Assembly: GCA_050257395.1 (NCBI GenBank)
Contig: JBLMWU010000213.1
Location: 1 to 34,598 of the forward strand
Reading direction: 5' to 3'
DNA: 34,598 bases
Origin: JAIRTY01 sp050257395
GTDB lineage: Bacteria > Actinomycetota > Actinomycetes > Streptosporangiales > Streptosporangiaceae
A model generated the notes under the pieces. The model was not told the DNA's origin, ran no database searches, and saw only the letters and a program-made list of their open reading frames with translations. The position numbers and the translations under genes are program-made. Shown here one piece after another: positions 7,990 through 15,426 of the stretch. Within the stretch, counting starts at the first letter, position 1; every line of letters begins with the position of its first letter.

Positions 7990-8044
7990 GCGGACGGGGA
8001 AGCCCGCGGGCCGCATAGCATGAGCCCATGGCTTCCCCGTCCGC
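7990..8044. repeat. perfect 15-bp inverted repeat bracketing the mrp start
   Basis: GCGGACGGGGAAGCC at 7990-8004 is exactly reverse-complementary to 8030-8044, with 25 bases between. The inner 25 bases hold a TAGCAT -10-like element (8016-8021) and the first two bases of the mrp ATG. The right arm is the first coding bases of mrp. It lies 30 bases after the phosphoesterase stop codon. RNA reading through from upstream could fold a stem that hides the mrp start, or the stem could end the upstream transcript. There is no T-run after the right arm, which argues against a simple terminator. Confidence 0.7.
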
Positions 8045-9173
8045 TCCGCCGCCCAGCACCGAGCAGGTGACCGCCGCGCTGGCGAAGGTCAACGACCCCG
8101 AGATCCGCCGCCCGATCACCGATCTGGGCATGGTCAAGAACGTCGAGGTCGCGGCCGACGGCTCGGTTCGCGTCGATGTCTACCTGACCGTCGCCGGCTG
8201 CCCGCTGCGCGACACCATCACCCGGGACGTCACCGCCGCCGTGTCCGCGCTGCCCGGCGTCACCGGTGTGCGGGTGGAACTGGACGTCATGAGCGAGGAG
8301 CAGCGCCGCGAGCTGCAGGCCAGCCTCCGCGGCGGCCGGCAGGAGCGGGAGATCCCGTTCGCCAAGCCGGCCTCCCTCACCCGCGTGTACGCGGTCGCCA
8401 GCGGCAAGGGCGGGGTGGGCAAGTCCTCGGTCACGGTGAACCTGGCCGCCGCGCTGGCCGCGGCCGGGCTGCAGGTGGGCGTGCTCGACGCCGACATCTA
8501 CGGGCACTCCGTGCCGCGCATGCTGGGCGTGACCGGCGGGCCCACCCAGGTCGAGCAGATGATAATGCCGCCGTCCGCGCACGGCGTGAAGGTGATCTCG
8601 ATCGGCATGTTCACCACCGGCAACGCGCCGGTGGTCTGGCGGGGGCCGATGCTGCACCGGGCGGTGCAGCAGTTCCTCGCCGACGTCTACTGGGGCGACC
8701 TCGACGTGCTGCTGATGGACCTGCCGCCGGGCACCGGGGACGTGGCGATCTCGGTCGCCCAGCTGGTTCCCACGGCGGAGCTGATCGTGGTCACCACGCC
8801 GCAGCTCGCCTCCTCCGAGGTGGCCGAGCGGGCGGGCGCCATCGCGGTGCAGACCCACCAGCGCATCACCGGGGTCATCGAGAACATGTCCGTGCTCGCC
8901 TGCCCGCACTGCGGGGAGCCGGTGGACGTGTTCGGCTCCGGCGGCGGCCAGGCGGTCGCGGACGCGCTCACCAGGGCGACCGGTGCCCCCGTGCCGGTGC
9001 TCGGCCAGGTTCCGATCGACGTGCGGCTGCGGGAGGGCGGCGACCAGGGGATGCCGCTGGTCCTCAGCGACCCCGCGTCCCCGGCCAGCCAGCAGCTCAC
9101 CGCCATCGCCAGCGAGCTGGCCGGGCGGAAGTCCAGCCTGGTCGGACGGCCGCTGGGGCTCTCCCCGGTCTGA
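8028..9173 (+). CDS. mrp: Mrp/ApbC-type P-loop iron-sulfur cluster carrier ATPase
   Basis: This 381-residue cytosolic protein is the Mrp/NBP35/ApbC carrier, which holds an Fe-S cluster and hands it to apo-proteins using ATP. Residues of about 1-100 form the MIP18/DUF59 domain (NDPEIRRPITDLGMV, then VAGCPLRDTI). The deviant Walker A motif is SGKGGVGKSSVTVNLA (about 125-140), followed by LDADIYGHSVPRMLG, MDLPPGTGD and the cluster-binding CPHCG (about 286-290). Length and domain order are standard. The ATG at 8028 is preceded by TAGCAT 6 bases upstream, fitting a leaderless promoter. It converges with tatB, with 37 bases between stops. In M. tuberculosis mrp also lies near sigE-rseA-htrA-tatB, matching this context. 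Confidence 0.96.
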   Translation: MASPSAPPPSTEQVTAALAKVNDPEIRRPITDLGMVKNVEVAADGSVRVDVYLTVAGCPLRDTITRDVTAAVSALPGVTGVRVELDVMSEEQRRELQASLRGGRQEREIPFAKPASLTRVYAVASGKGGVGKSSVTVNLAAALAAAGLQVGVLDADIYGHSVPRMLGVTGGPTQVEQMIMPPSAHGVKVISIGMFTTGNAPVVWRGPMLHRAVQQFLADVYWGDLDVLLMDLPPGTGDVAISVAQLVPTAELIVVTTPQLASSEVAERAGAIAVQTHQRITGVIENMSVLACPHCGEPVDVFGSGGGQAVADALTRATGAPVPVLGQVPIDVRLREGGDQGMPLVLSDPASPASQQLTAIASELAGRKSSLVGRPLGLSPV

Positions 9174-9210
9174 TCCCTCGCCGCGGCCGGGGCCGGGGCG
9201 GGGAGCCGGC

Positions 9211-9561
9211 CTAGGTTGCCTCGGGGTCGTACGGGGGATTCTCCCCCGGCGCCAGCGTGGCCATGGCGGGCTCGGCGGCGGGCTCCTCATCCGGGTAGGC
9301 AGCCGGGACGGGGTCGTCCTCCAGGCCTTCCAGCAGATGCTTGCGCACGAGGTTGCGCGGGTTCAGGTCGTTGAAATCGAAGTCGGAGAACTCCGGTCCC
9401 AGGCCTTCCCGCAGGTCGTCACGCGCGCCGTCAGCGATCCGGCGCAGCTCCCGCAGGGCCCGCCCTGCCTGGGCTGCCACTTTCGGCAGCTGATCCGGGC
9501 CGAAGATCACGACTGCGAGCACCGCGAGAACCAGCAGCTTGGTGATGGACAGGTCGAACAC
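9211..9561 (-). CDS. tatB: Sec-independent (Tat) translocase subunit TatB
   Basis: This 116-residue protein has the TatB layout: a hydrophobic helix at about 7-21 (TKLLVLAVLAVVIFG), the FGPDQLP hinge, and an amphipathic helix (AAQAGRALRELRRIADGA). An acidic, proline-rich C-terminal tail follows. TatB works with TatC to recognise twin-arginine signal peptides at the cytoplasmic membrane. TatA is normally shorter and starts differently; the FDLSITKLLVLAV N-terminus is typical of actinobacterial TatB. The start is GTG at 9561, with GGAG 7 bases upstream. It is the last gene of the minus-strand sigma/anti-sigma/RseB-like group, 61 bases after the RseB-like stop. This matches the sigE-rseA-htrA-tatB arrangement of mycobacteria. 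Confidence 0.94.
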   Translation of the reverse strand: MFDLSITKLLVLAVLAVVIFGPDQLPKVAAQAGRALRELRRIADGARDDLREGLGPEFSDFDFNDLNPRNLVRKHLLEGLEDDPVPAAYPDEEPAAEPAMATLAPGENPPYDPEAT

Positions 9562-9622
9562 TGCGGGTCTCCAGCAAGGCGGCGGGCCGCGCTGACGTGC
9601 GCGGTGAGTTCACTGTAACTCC

Positions 9623-10828
9623 TCAGCGTGCCAGGCCCAGCCAGGCCAGCAGCCGCCGGGCGCCGATCCGCATCCGGGCCAGCAGGCCAGGCGGGCGGGC
9701 GGTGTCGTGCGGCAGCGCCGCGACCACCTGGCTGACGGTCCGCGGCAGCGCCTGGGCGATCACCGTGAACACGAACCCGTGCGCGGACCAGGCGATGCCG
9801 GCGTCGTCCGGGTCGTCCGCGTAGACCTGGTGGCCGGCCATCGCCACCCGGGACCAGCCGGGCGGGCGGGGCGGCAGGGTGCCCCGCTGGACGAACACGG
9901 ACACCAGTGACAGACCGTCGGAGTAGGCCAGGTGCACCACCGGCCCGGCCGGGCCCGCGGCCTGCCGGGCGTCCAGCAGGCGCAGGCTGCCGGGCAGCAG
10001 GCCCGGCAGCGGCCACCCCTGCGCGCGCAGCCGGGCGAGCTGCCGGCCGGTGAGCTCGTCCCGCCATATCTGGGCGGCGCTGCCGCCAGCGGCCGCCCCG
10101 GCACTCCCCCCGGCCCGGCCCACGCTGAGGCTCATGTACTCGCACTCGCTGAGCAGGCGGCCGGCGGCGCCGAACACCTCCCGGCGCAGCGGCAGCCCGG
10201 TCGCCCGGTCCAGCCAGAACCTGGCTGCCAGCCCGCCGCCGGGCCCGCGGACGCTGATCAGCTGGGCGGGACGGCCCGCCACCGTGTCCCGGCCGGCCAT
10301 GGCCACCGCGTAGTTGGCGCCCAGCAGGGCCACCAGCCGCGGGCTCAGGGCGAGCAGGGACGCCATGGTCCGCTTGGCCGGTGCCGCCACGGCCGGCCGG
10401 TCCGTGCCGTACGGCCAGTCACCCGGCAGCGCGCCGGTCAGCAGGGCCTGTTCCTGGCCGGGCTGGTGCCAGACGTCGGCCATGGTGGCGACCGTGCCAG
10501 CCGTCCCGCGCCAGGTGAGCATCTCCACCCCCTGGTACCGGAGCGCCTCGCTGGCGGCGGCGGCGCGGCCCAGCAGCCGCAGGGCGGCCGGCCCGGTCGG
10601 GCTGGCCAGCGCGGGCAGGCCGGGAACCGCACGGCCGGAACCGGCCCTGGCAGCGGTGCCGCGCGAGGCGGGCCGGCCACCGGCGGGCCGGGCGGACCCG
10701 CCGGGCAGGCCCAGCGCCAGCAGGCCGAGCACCACCGCCGCCGTGGTGATCAGCAGGCACAGCGGGTCGGTGCCGGGTGCCTGGCCGGCGGTGGGGCGGC
10801 GAAGCCGCGCATCCAGGCCGGGCCTCAT
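9623..10828 (-). CDS. RseB/MucB-like sigma-factor regulatory protein
   Basis: This 401-residue protein has one N-terminal membrane segment (about 24-42), a low-complexity linker and an extracytoplasmic body. The body resembles RseB/MucB. It has an N-terminal lipoprotein-like domain with LRYQGVEMLTWRG (about 95-107), the GRDTVAGRPAQLISVR strand and FWLDRATGLPLRREVF (about 208-223). A smaller C-terminal domain contains VAMAGHQVYADDP. In proteobacteria RseB binds the anti-sigma factor and mislocalised envelope components. By analogy this protein may tune the neighbouring anti-sigma factor; that is inference. No serine-protease triad or PDZ domain is seen, so it is not HtrA, which occupies this position in M. 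tuberculosis. The start ATG overlaps the anti-sigma stop (ATGA), indicating coupled translation. The domain call rests on motif recall. Confidence 0.75.
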   Translation of the reverse strand: MRPGLDARLRRPTAGQAPGTDPLCLLITTAAVVLGLLALGLPGGSARPAGGRPASRGTAARAGSGRAVPGLPALASPTGPAALRLLGRAAAASEALRYQGVEMLTWRGTAGTVATMADVWHQPGQEQALLTGALPGDWPYGTDRPAVAAPAKRTMASLLALSPRLVALLGANYAVAMAGRDTVAGRPAQLISVRGPGGGLAARFWLDRATGLPLRREVFGAAGRLLSECEYMSLSVGRAGGSAGAAAGGSAAQIWRDELTGRQLARLRAQGWPLPGLLPGSLRLLDARQAAGPAGPVVHLAYSDGLSLVSVFVQRGTLPPRPPGWSRVAMAGHQVYADDPDDAGIAWSAHGFVFTVIAQALPRTVSQVVAALPHDTARPPGLLARMRIGARRLLAWLGLAR

Positions 10829-11313
10829 GGCACCCGGGCGCCGCTCAGCGGGGACGGCGACGGCGCCGGCGCCGGGCCGGAGGGTGCCGTGCCGGGGGTG
10901 ATCACGTGCTGGATCATGAACACGTCCACCGCCGGGGTGACGGTCGGGGCGGGCGGCGGGCTGCCGCCGCCGGCCATGAACGCTGCCAGCGCGAGGCCGG
11001 CCAGCACCAGCGACGACGCGGCCGCCGCCGCCGGCACGGGGCGCAGCAGCACCGGGCGCAGGGGCTGGGCAGGCGGGTCGCCGGCCGGCCAGGGCAGCCC
11101 GGGCGCCGGGGTCATGGCCAGCAGCCGGTGCATCAGATCGGTGCCGGCGGCGGCGTCGCCCAGCGCGGTCATCCGCTGCTTGAGCGCCCGCAGGGCGATG
11201 GCATCCTCGCGGCAGGGCTGGCAGCCGGCCAGATGCGCCAGCACCCGGTCCCGCTCGGCCTCGCCGAGCTCACCGTCGATGAGCGCGGACAGCCGCTGCC
11301 CCGGGTGGCTCAT
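10825..11313 (-). CDS. rseA: zinc-binding anti-sigma factor (RseA-like, zf-HC2)
   Basis: This 162-residue membrane protein has an N-terminal ZAS domain with H27-x3-C31-x2-C34 (HLAGCQPC), preceded by a helix LSALIDGELGEAERDRVLAH. That is the standard sigma-binding anti-sigma fold. One membrane helix follows at about 95-115 (SSLVLAGLALAAFMAGGG), then a short proline-rich outer tail. It should hold the co-encoded ECF sigma factor at the membrane until an envelope or redox signal releases it. The start ATG at 11313 overlaps the sigma factor stop by 4 bases (ATGA), and its own stop overlaps the RseB-like start in the same way. All three are therefore translationally chained. Equivalent to Rv1222 by position and architecture; the inducing signal is not visible in sequence. 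Confidence 0.93.
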   Translation of the reverse strand: MSHPGQRLSALIDGELGEAERDRVLAHLAGCQPCREDAIALRALKQRMTALGDAAAGTDLMHRLLAMTPAPGLPWPAGDPPAQPLRPVLLRPVPAAAAASSLVLAGLALAAFMAGGGSPPPAPTVTPAVDVFMIQHVITPGTAPSGPAPAPSPSPLSGARVP

Positions 11314-11921
11314 GGCCGCCCTCCCACCGGGGCGGACGCCTCCCCCGGCTGGCGGGGCCTGCGGTGGCCGAGCGCTGCCCGCAGGTGGGCGCGGCCGCGG
11401 TGGATCCGGCTGCGGACGGTGCCGAGCTTGACCCCCAGCGTGCCGGCGATCTCCTCGTAGGACAGGCCCTCGATGTCGCAGAGCACGACCGCGGCCCGGT
11501 ACTCGGGCGGCAGGGCCCGCAGCGCCGCGGTGATGTCGGTGTCCAGATGCCGCGCGTCGAACGCCTGCGGCGGGGTCGGCTCGTCGCAGCTCAGCTGGCC
11601 CGCGGCCTCGTCGCCGAGGCCTTCGAACCGGATCCGCTGCCGGCGGCGCGCCTGGTCGAGGAACAGGTTGGTGGTGATGCGGTGCAGCCAGCCCTCGAAC
11701 GTGCCGGGAGTGTAGGTGGGCAGGGCGCGGAAGACCCGGACGAACACCTCCTGGGTGAGGTCCTCGGCATCGTGGGTGTTGCCGGTCAGCCGGTAGGCGA
11801 GCCGGTACACCCGCGCCGAATGCTCCCGGACGACCTCCTCCCAGCTGGGCGGCGTCCAGTCCGGGCTGGCGGCGTCGTCAGCTCCCGCTTCGGCGACGCC
11901 AGTCACTCCCGCCTCGGCCAC
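11310..11921 (-). CDS. sigE: ECF RNA polymerase sigma factor, SigE type
   Basis: This 203-residue ECF sigma factor has region 2 (YRLAYRLTGNTHDAEDLTQEVFVRVFRAL, then FEGWLHRITTNLFLDQARR) and region 4 (LPPEYRAAVVLCDIEGLSYEEIAGTLGVKLGTVRSRIHRGR). It is close to M. tuberculosis SigE and its Streptomyces counterpart. The GTG at 11921 was chosen because GGGAGGAG lies 6 bases before it and an ECF-type promoter sits at 11973-11999, leaving a leader of about 45 bases. Two in-frame ATGs at 11957 and 11954 would add 12 or 11 residues but have poor spacing to a purine tract, and the expected transcript start lies only about 10 bases before them. The stop overlaps the anti-sigma start. Likely role: envelope-stress transcription with autoregulation. 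Confidence 0.93.
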   Translation of the reverse strand: MAEAGVTGVAEAGADDAASPDWTPPSWEEVVREHSARVYRLAYRLTGNTHDAEDLTQEVFVRVFRALPTYTPGTFEGWLHRITTNLFLDQARRRQRIRFEGLGDEAAGQLSCDEPTPPQAFDARHLDTDITAALRALPPEYRAAVVLCDIEGLSYEEIAGTLGVKLGTVRSRIHRGRAHLRAALGHRRPRQPGEASAPVGGRP

Positions 11922-11972
11922 GGCCTGCTCCTCCCGGTGGCTGCCGCCTACCATCATCCCCTGCCCCGGATC

Positions 11973-11999
11973 AACGCACGAACCGGCCGCCCTGGTTCC
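11973..11999 (-). promoter_or_regulatory. putative ECF (SigE-type) promoter of sigE
   Basis: On the minus strand GGAACC (11999-11994) is followed after 17 bases by CGTTGA (11976-11971). This matches the GGAAC / CGTT pattern of SigE-type ECF promoters. The position is right for driving sigE, with a start near 11967 and the GTG at 11921. It suggests the sigma factor activates its own operon. Confidence 0.6.
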
Positions 12000-12030
12000 C
12001 GTGGCCGGCGGTAACGTTCCTTTGCTCACG

Positions 12031-12047
12031 GGCAGGTGCACTAGGCT
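12031..12047 (+). promoter_or_regulatory. putative leaderless promoter of the O-methyltransferase gene
   Basis: TAGGCT at 12042-12047 fits the actinobacterial -10 consensus TANNNT and lies 7 bases before the GTG at 12055. The transcript would then begin at or next to the start codon. The 13-mer GGCAGGTGCACTA (12031-12043) overlapping it is repeated exactly upstream of dapD (23125-23137, minus strand). No convincing -35 is visible. Confidence 0.45.
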
Positions 12048-12054
12048 GCACGTT

Positions 12055-12687
12055 GTGACTGGACAGGCCGCAGCCTACGTCGAGGAGTTCCTCCCGGAGG
12101 ACGAGCCGCTGCTGCTCGCCCGGCGCAACGCGCGTGAGGTCGGGGGCGCCCCGCCGGTCAGCCCCGCCACCGGCGCCACCCTGCGGTTCATCGCGGCGGC
12201 CATCAGCGCCCGGTCGGTGGTCGAAATCGGCACCGGCTGCGGTACCTCCGGGATCTGGCTGCTGCGCGGCATGCGCGCGGACGGCGTGCTCACCAGCGTG
12301 GACGTGGAGCCGGAGCACCACCGGCTGGCCCGCCAGGCCTTCGCGGAGGCGGGCTTCCCGCCGAACCGGTACCGGCTGATCAGCGGCAAGGCCGCGGAGG
12401 TGCTGCCGCGGCTCACCGACCGCGGCTACGACCTGGTGTTCTGCGACGCGGACAAGCACGAGTACCCGGACTACCTAGCCGCCGCGCTGCGGCTGCTGCG
12501 GCCAGGCGGCGTGGTCGCCTTCGACAACGCGCTGTGGGGCGGCCAGGTCGCCTCGCCCGCCTACACCGACCCGGAGACGGCCGCGATCCGGCAGCTGTGT
12601 GAGCAGGTCCGGGACGACGAGCGGCTGGCGCCGGTGCTGCTGCCGGTCGGCGACGGGCTGCTGGCCGCCGTCAAGCGCCCGGGCTAG
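12055..12687 (+). CDS. SAM-dependent O-methyltransferase (Rv1220c type)
   Basis: This 210-residue cytosolic class I methyltransferase is of the catechol/caffeoyl-CoA O-methyltransferase family (PF01596). SAM motif I is VVEIGTGCGTSGIWLL (about 56-71). The acidic residue after strand 2 is in TSVDVEPEHHRLARQAF, and FCDADKHEYPDYL marks the metal and substrate region, followed by LLRPGGVVAFDNALWGG. The natural acceptor is unknown. The frame is open upstream to 12001, but that would overlap the sigE promoter; homologues begin with a TGQ-type N-terminus, so the GTG at 12055 is preferred. It diverges from sigE, as Rv1220c does from sigE in M. tuberculosis. Its last 4 bases overlap the convergent pepA stop. 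Confidence 0.92.
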   Translation: MTGQAAAYVEEFLPEDEPLLLARRNAREVGGAPPVSPATGATLRFIAAAISARSVVEIGTGCGTSGIWLLRGMRADGVLTSVDVEPEHHRLARQAFAEAGFPPNRYRLISGKAAEVLPRLTDRGYDLVFCDADKHEYPDYLAAALRLLRPGGVVAFDNALWGGQVASPAYTDPETAAIRQLCEQVRDDERLAPVLLPVGDGLLAAVKRPG

Positions 12688-14219
12688 GGGACCACCGGCC
12701 CGGCGGAATCCGCCAGCCACCGCAGCAGGCACCGGGTGCCGAACCCGGTCGCCCCCTTGACCTTGTCCCCGTCGTCGCCGGTGGCCCGGGCGGCCCCGGC
12801 GATGTCCAGATGGGCCCACGGCCGGCCGCCGGTGAACTCGCGCAGGAACAGGGCGGCGTCGATGGACCCGGCCCGGTTGGCCCGCGAGTGCGGGACGTTG
12901 GCGAGGTCCGCGACCGGGGAGGCCAGGGCGTCGGTGTAGTCGTCGGCGAGCGGCATCCGCCACAGCGGGTCCCCGCTCACCTCCCCGGCCGCCAGCAGGG
13001 CGCCGGCCAGCGCGTCGTCGGTGGCGTACAGGGCGCCCATGACCGAGCCGAGTGCCACCCGCGCCGCCCCGGTCAGGGTGGCGAGGTCCACCATCACGTC
13101 CGGGCCGAGCTCGGCGTCCGCGTAAGCCAGCGCGTCCGCGAGCACCAGCCTGCCCTCGGCGTCGGTGTTGAGCACCTCGGTGGTGCGCCCGCCGAAGTGC
13201 CGGATCACGTCCCCCGGGCGCATGGCCGACCCGGATGGCATGTTCTCCGCGGCCGCGATGAGCCCGGTCACCCGGGCCCGGATCCCCAGCCGGCCCAGCG
13301 CCGACATGGCGGCGATGACCGCGGCGCCACCGGCCATGTCGGTTTTCATGAGCTTCATGCCGTCGTTCGGCTTGAGTGAGAGTCCCCCGCTGTCGAACGT
13401 GATGCCTTTGCCGACCAGCACGATGTGCCGGGCGGCGCCCGGCGGGGTGTACCTGAGCTCGATCAGCCTGGGCGGCCGGGCCGACCCGGCCCCCACGGCC
13501 AGCAGCCCGCCGAAGCCGCGGGCGGCGAGTTCGCCCTCGCCGGCCACGGCGGCGGTCAGGCCGCTGGCCGCGGCCACCGCGGTGGCCTGATCCGCGAGCC
13601 AGGCGGGGGTCTTCTCGGCTGACGGGGTGTTCGCCAGGTCGCGGGCCAGCGCGACCGCCTCCGCCACCACCGCTGCCCGTTCCAGCGCGGCGGCGCCGTC
13701 CGGCGCGGCGACCAGCAGCTGCGCCTGCCCGGCAGCGGCCGGCTCGGCCCCCACCCGGAAGCGGTAGGAACCCAGCAGCAGGCCCTCTGCGAAGGCGGCC
13801 ACCGCCTCGCCGGGCCGGCCCAGCACCGCGCTGGTGAGCACGCTGCGGCCGGCCGCCCGGCGGCCGGGGGCGGCCAGCCGGCCCAGCGCGGCCCCGGCCC
13901 GGCGCATCGCGGCCGGTGACCCGTTGCCGACGCCGAGGAAGACCACCCGGCCGGGTCCCGGCCGGGTGCCGCCGGCGGTCACCACCTCGCGGGTCTCGCC
14001 GGGCTGGCCGGTGGCGTCGCAGCGGGCGGCGATGTCGGCGGCTGGCGCGCCCAGGAAGGAGTCAAGGCCGGCCCCGGCGGCGACCGGCCCGGCGGCGGGC
14101 ACCGGCACGGCCAGCAGGTCCGGGGCGGCCTCGTCCCTGGTTCCGGCCGCGGCCAGCAGGTCCCCGAGCGGGTCAGGGCCTGCCGCTGCCGCCGCCGTCA
14201 CCCTGACAGTGACTGGCAA
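12684..14219 (-). CDS. pepA: leucyl (cytosol) aminopeptidase, M17 family
   Basis: This 511-residue enzyme is an M17 leucine aminopeptidase, a hexameric di-metal peptidase that removes N-terminal residues from peptides in the cytoplasm. The C-terminal catalytic half carries VGKGITFDSGGLSLKP, with the lysine and aspartate ligands, then MKTDMAGGAAV, and the hallmark NTDAEGRLVLADAL with Asp and Glu metal ligands and the catalytic arginine. The N-terminal half (1 to about 170) is the divergent M17 regulatory domain, very alanine-rich here. The length fits the family. The start ATG at 14219 lies 2 bases after the DUF3117 stop, so the two are almost certainly co-transcribed. It converges with the O-methyltransferase, the stops overlapping by 4 bases. 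Confidence 0.96.
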   Translation of the reverse strand: MPVTVRVTAAAAAGPDPLGDLLAAAGTRDEAAPDLLAVPVPAAGPVAAGAGLDSFLGAPAADIAARCDATGQPGETREVVTAGGTRPGPGRVVFLGVGNGSPAAMRRAGAALGRLAAPGRRAAGRSVLTSAVLGRPGEAVAAFAEGLLLGSYRFRVGAEPAAAGQAQLLVAAPDGAAALERAAVVAEAVALARDLANTPSAEKTPAWLADQATAVAAASGLTAAVAGEGELAARGFGGLLAVGAGSARPPRLIELRYTPPGAARHIVLVGKGITFDSGGLSLKPNDGMKLMKTDMAGGAAVIAAMSALGRLGIRARVTGLIAAAENMPSGSAMRPGDVIRHFGGRTTEVLNTDAEGRLVLADALAYADAELGPDVMVDLATLTGAARVALGSVMGALYATDDALAGALLAAGEVSGDPLWRMPLADDYTDALASPVADLANVPHSRANRAGSIDAALFLREFTGGRPWAHLDIAGAARATGDDGDKVKGATGFGTRCLLRWLADSAGPVVP

Positions 14220-14221
14220 GG

Positions 14222-14389
14222 TCAGCCGATGGCGGACTTGAGCGCGTCCCCGAGCGCGGCCGCCTCATCAGCCGACAACTCGACTACAAGCCGGCCGCCG
14301 CCCTCGAGCGGGACACGCATCACGATGCCGCGGCCTTCCTTGGTGACCTCGAGCGGGCCGTCACCCGTCCGCGGCTTCATCGCCGCCAT
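14222..14389 (-). CDS. DUF3117 small conserved protein
   Basis: This 55-residue protein is nearly invariant across actinobacteria (DUF3117; Rv1211 in M. tuberculosis). It starts MAAMKPRTGDGPLEVTKEG and ends with SADEAAALGDALKSAIG. No biochemical function is established to my knowledge. The frame continues upstream to 14482, but conserved homology and a GGGGAGG 4 bases upstream fix the start at 14389. It lies directly before pepA. In M. tuberculosis it follows tag directly, whereas here tag is about 5.5 kb away beyond a regulatory gene block. Confidence 0.93.
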   Translation of the reverse strand: MAAMKPRTGDGPLEVTKEGRGIVMRVPLEGGGRLVVELSADEAAALGDALKSAIG

Positions 14390-14504
14390 CCTGCCTCCCC
14401 TTCCTGCCTGGGGCCGCATGAAGGCCTCGCGGAGGCCCTGCCGCCGGGCCCCGGCGTGGTTCCGGCGGGTCCGGCTACTCACAGCCGTATCGATCGTTAC
14501 GTCT

Positions 14505-14534
14505 ATTATCCAGAGTTCGGGCGCAGGATGGTAA
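14505..14534 (-). promoter_or_regulatory. putative sigma-70-type promoter for DUF3117-pepA
   Basis: On the minus strand TTACCA (14534-14529) and GATAAT (14510-14505) are separated by 18 bases in an AT-rich patch that stands out from the GC-rich surroundings. The DUF3117 start is about 115 bases downstream, leaving a leader of about 110 bases with no other visible element. Confidence 0.4.
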
Positions 14535-14628
14535 TGATCAGGACCGCCGCCGGGGCAACATGGGCCTCAGCGGCCCCGGCGCGGGCCGCCGCGGGCGCCC
14601 CGGCCCGGCGGCAGGTGAGACTGGAGCC

Positions 14629-15411
14629 GTGAACGCGCGATCCGCCCTTTTCGACCTCTACGGCGATCACCTGCGCGTCCGCGGCGGGCAGGCACCGGTG
14701 GCCGCGCTGGTGCGGCTGGCGGCCCCGCTCGGGATCAACGCCCCGGCGGTCCGCACCGCCGTGTCCCGGATGGTCCGCCAGGGCTGGCTGCAGCCGGTGC
14801 GGCTGCCGGGCGGCCCCGGCTACGCGCTGACCCGGCGCGGCACCCGCTGGCTGGACGAGGCGGCGGAGCGCGTCTACCCGGCCGCTGACCCGCCGTGGGA
14901 CGGCCAGTGGCATCTGGTGGTGGTGGAACGGCCAGCGGACCGCGCCCGCCGGGAGCGGGTCCGGGCGGCCCTGACCTACCTGGGGTACGCCCCGGTGGGC
15001 GGAGCCACCTGGATCAGCCCCCGGCCGGCCCGGGGGCTGGAGAGCCTGCTGGCCGCCGAGCGCCTGCGGGCGGAGCAGTTCCGGGCCAGCTACGACGGTG
15101 ACGCCCGGGCGCTGCTCGCCGGGGCCTGGGACCTGGACAGCCTGGCCGAGGCCTACCGGAAGTGGCTGGACTGGGCCGGCGCCCTGATCGCCGGGACGGG
15201 GCCGGACGCCCCGGACGAGGAAGTGTTCGCGCGGCGCAGCACCCTGGTGCACGAGTGGCGGAAGTTCCTGTTCTCCGACCCCGGGCTGCCCGCCGCGCTG
15301 CTGCCCGCCGAATGGCCGGGCCGGCGGGCGGCCGACTTCTTCCGGACCGAGTCCGCCCGGCTGCTGCCGGCCGCGTCCCGTTTTGTCGACGGCTGCCTGC
15401 GCTCGGCCTGA
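14629..15411 (+). CDS. PaaX-family transcriptional regulator
   Basis: This 260-residue protein resembles PaaX, the repressor of phenylacetate catabolism, and its many actinobacterial relatives. An N-terminal winged-helix domain (about 1-75: SALFDLYGDHLR, LGINAPAVRTAVSRMVRQGWLQPVR, YALTRRGTRWLDEA) precedes the PaaX middle domain (WDGQWHLVVVERP, ALTYLGYAPVGGATWISPR). A helical C-terminal region contains WRKFLFSDPGLPAALLPAEWPGRRAADFF, typical of the family. No phenylacetate genes are nearby, so the effector and targets are unknown. The GTG at 14629 was chosen because conserved homology starts there with AGGTGAG 11 bases upstream; the frame continues upstream without similarity. It converges with the HATPase gene, with 15 bases between stops. 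Confidence 0.9.
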   Translation: MNARSALFDLYGDHLRVRGGQAPVAALVRLAAPLGINAPAVRTAVSRMVRQGWLQPVRLPGGPGYALTRRGTRWLDEAAERVYPAADPPWDGQWHLVVVERPADRARRERVRAALTYLGYAPVGGATWISPRPARGLESLLAAERLRAEQFRASYDGDARALLAGAWDLDSLAEAYRKWLDWAGALIAGTGPDAPDEEVFARRSTLVHEWRKFLFSDPGLPAALLPAEWPGRRAADFFRTESARLLPAASRFVDGCLRSA

Positions 15412-15426
15412 GCGCTCAGCCCGGGC

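Noticed and set aside
6088..8016. Very long open frame on the minus strand opposite the phosphoesterase
   Set aside because: It is a by-product of high GC at third codon positions; the translation is low-complexity and the plus-strand gene has clear family motifs. The same applies to long open frames opposite other genes, for example plus strand 14-1630 and minus strand 30617-31849.
12001..12054. Longer O-methyltransferase beginning at 12001
   Set aside because: The extra 18 codons would overlap the divergent sigE control region, lack similarity to homologues, and lie before the likely transcript start next to GTG 12055.
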